From Marnyiella aurantia (lineage in GTDB: Bacteria; Bacteroidota; Bacteroidia; Flavobacteriales; Weeksellaceae): 64,000 nucleotides of DNA. The first letter of the stretch is position 1. The number at the start of each line of letters is the position of its first letter. Under the pieces are notes generated by a model. The model was not told the DNA's origin, did no database searches, and saw only the letters and a list, made by a program, of their open reading frames with translations. The stretch spans positions 1,922,001 to 1,986,000 of the forward strand of contig NZ_CP059472.1 in the NCBI RefSeq assembly GCF_014041915.1, read 5' to 3'. Positions 63,062 to 64,000 of the stretch are shown in pieces. A program made the position numbers and the translations under genes.

Positions 63062-64000
63062 ATGAAGAACCTTTATATCAATACCCGTTTTTATATGGCA
63101 CTCCTGGCTGTGGGATCACTTTATGTACTGGCGTTTTTTTTGCCTCTACTGCTCTGGTTCGCTCATGCCTTGCTTATAGCTTGTATATTGGCACTGGCCA
63201 GCGATATCTTTTTGCTTTTTGCAAAAGAAAATGCGGTGGTTGGTCACCGAACCCTTCCTGAAAAACTTTCCAATGGCGACCGGAATGAGATAAGAGTTAG
63301 TGTAAAGAATAATTATCCCGTTGCTGTGAGTGTGAATATCATTGACGAAATCCCTTTTCAGTTTCAGAAACGGGATTTCCTGCTAACTAAAAGTATGAAA
63401 GCGGGCGAAGATGTGACCTTTCAGTATCCACTAGTTCCCAAAGTCCGTGGTTCCTACCATTTCGGCAAACTTAATGTGTATGTAAAATCGGTACTGGGAC
63501 TTGTTTCCAGAAGGTTTAAGTTTCAGGACGGAGACTCGCTTCCATGTTACCCTTCATTTATCCATTTGCGGAAATATGAACTGATGGCTCTCCAGAATGA
63601 GTTCATGATGGGAGGGCTTAAAAAAATCCGTAAGCTTGGCCATACTATGGAATTTGAGCAGATTAAGGATTATGTTCCGGGTGATGATATCCGGACCATT
63701 AACTGGAAGGCTACCGGAAAGCGAAACCAGCTGATGGTAAATCAGTATCAGGACGAAAAATCACAGCGGATATTTTTGATGATTGATAAGGGAAGAACAA
63801 TGCAGATGCCTTTTAACGGGCTTAGTCCGCTGGATTATTCCGTAAATGCTGTCATGGCGCTCAGTCATATCATTCTGAAAAAAAATGACCGGGCAGGGCT
63901 TATGACTTTCAGCCGTAAAACGGAAAACAAAGTAGCAGCCGACAATAAATCCGGGCAGTTGCGTAAAATATCGGAAGCACTGTATCAAATCGAGACTGAC
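63062..64000 (+). CDS. DUF58 (VWA-like) protein, 3' end outside the window
   Basis: The visible 313 residues open with two membrane helices (about 8-50), then a beta-rich domain (about 55-170) and the DUF58 core with the FEQIKDYVPGDDIRTINWKAT signature. It is followed by MIDKGRTMQMPF where VWA domains have the MIDAS DxSxS; here Ser is replaced (DKGRT), so metal binding is doubtful. DUF58 proteins partner MoxR ATPases. The gene is open to the window end. Confidence 0.88.
   Translation, partial: MKNLYINTRFYMALLAVGSLYVLAFFLPLLLWFAHALLIACILALASDIFLLFAKENAVVGHRTLPEKLSNGDRNEIRVSVKNNYPVAVSVNIIDEIPFQFQKRDFLLTKSMKAGEDVTFQYPLVPKVRGSYHFGKLNVYVKSVLGLVSRRFKFQDGDSLPCYPSFIHLRKYELMALQNEFMMGGLKKIRKLGHTMEFEQIKDYVPGDDIRTINWKATGKRNQLMVNQYQDEKSQRIFLMIDKGRTMQMPFNGLSPLDYSVNAVMALSHIILKKNDRAGLMTFSRKTENKVAADNKSGQLRKISEALYQIETD

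Overview
The window is a chromosomal segment of a Flavobacteriia bacterium (Bacteroidota), most likely Chryseobacterium or a close Weeksellaceae relative. The evidence is the Bacteroidota promoter motif (TTG, about 17-23 nt, TAnnTTTG) in front of many genes, the absence of clear Shine-Dalgarno sequences, GLPGLI-family secreted proteins, an LptD-type OstA protein, an OmpA protein with DxDxDG repeats, zinc-free forms of S14 and L36, and DUF4129/DUF4350/DUF58/MoxR clustering. No CRISPR array, rRNA gene, prophage or recognisable transposase is present. Most of the window is core genome.

Layout. 1-11.6 kb: tail of a PEP carboxykinase gene, aroQ, two tRNA-Glu(UUC) genes flanking rpsT, a cell-wall amidase divergent from lptD, ridA, a DegP/HtrA protease, a U32 peptidase/tRNA-hydroxylation type protein with a ferredoxin and 5-formyl-THF cyclo-ligase, then a lipoprotein and a one-span membrane protein of unknown role. 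11.8-12.5 kb: two tandem Ala/Thr/Ser-rich small lipoproteins. 12.5-18 kb (minus): an SpoU-type RNA methyltransferase, rmuC, a DUF5995-like protein, a YCII lipoprotein, pncB and dps.

18.2-38.9 kb is the str-S10-spc-alpha ribosomal supercluster: rpsL, rpsG, fusA, rpsJ, then rplC through rplQ with secY, infA, rpmJ and rpoA. It is interrupted between rpsJ and rplC by about 3.4 kb. This insert carries two copies of the rpsJ 3' end (133 bp and 23 bp), each followed by a copy of the rpsJ stem-loop and terminator. Between them lie two cargo modules, each consisting of a small protein gene plus a GLPGLI-family gene. rplC has its own promoter, so the interrupted operon restarts there. This island is the most unusual part of the window.

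39-64 kb: a DUF3575-like surface protein, eno, gltA, two guanidino-group hydrolase-superfamily enzymes flanking cutC, a TonB-receptor-like barrel, recJ-nadD-DUF3817, an ABC-F ATPase with one degenerate ATP site, smpB, an OmpA-family protein and yebC. The end is a membrane-associated cluster: RDD divergent from SpoIIM-like, 6-TM, DUF4129, DUF4350, MoxR ATPase and DUF58 (cut by the window edge). That gene set usually acts together as an AAA+ chaperone with a VWA-like partner and membrane-anchored components. Family names were assigned by reading motifs, without database searches.
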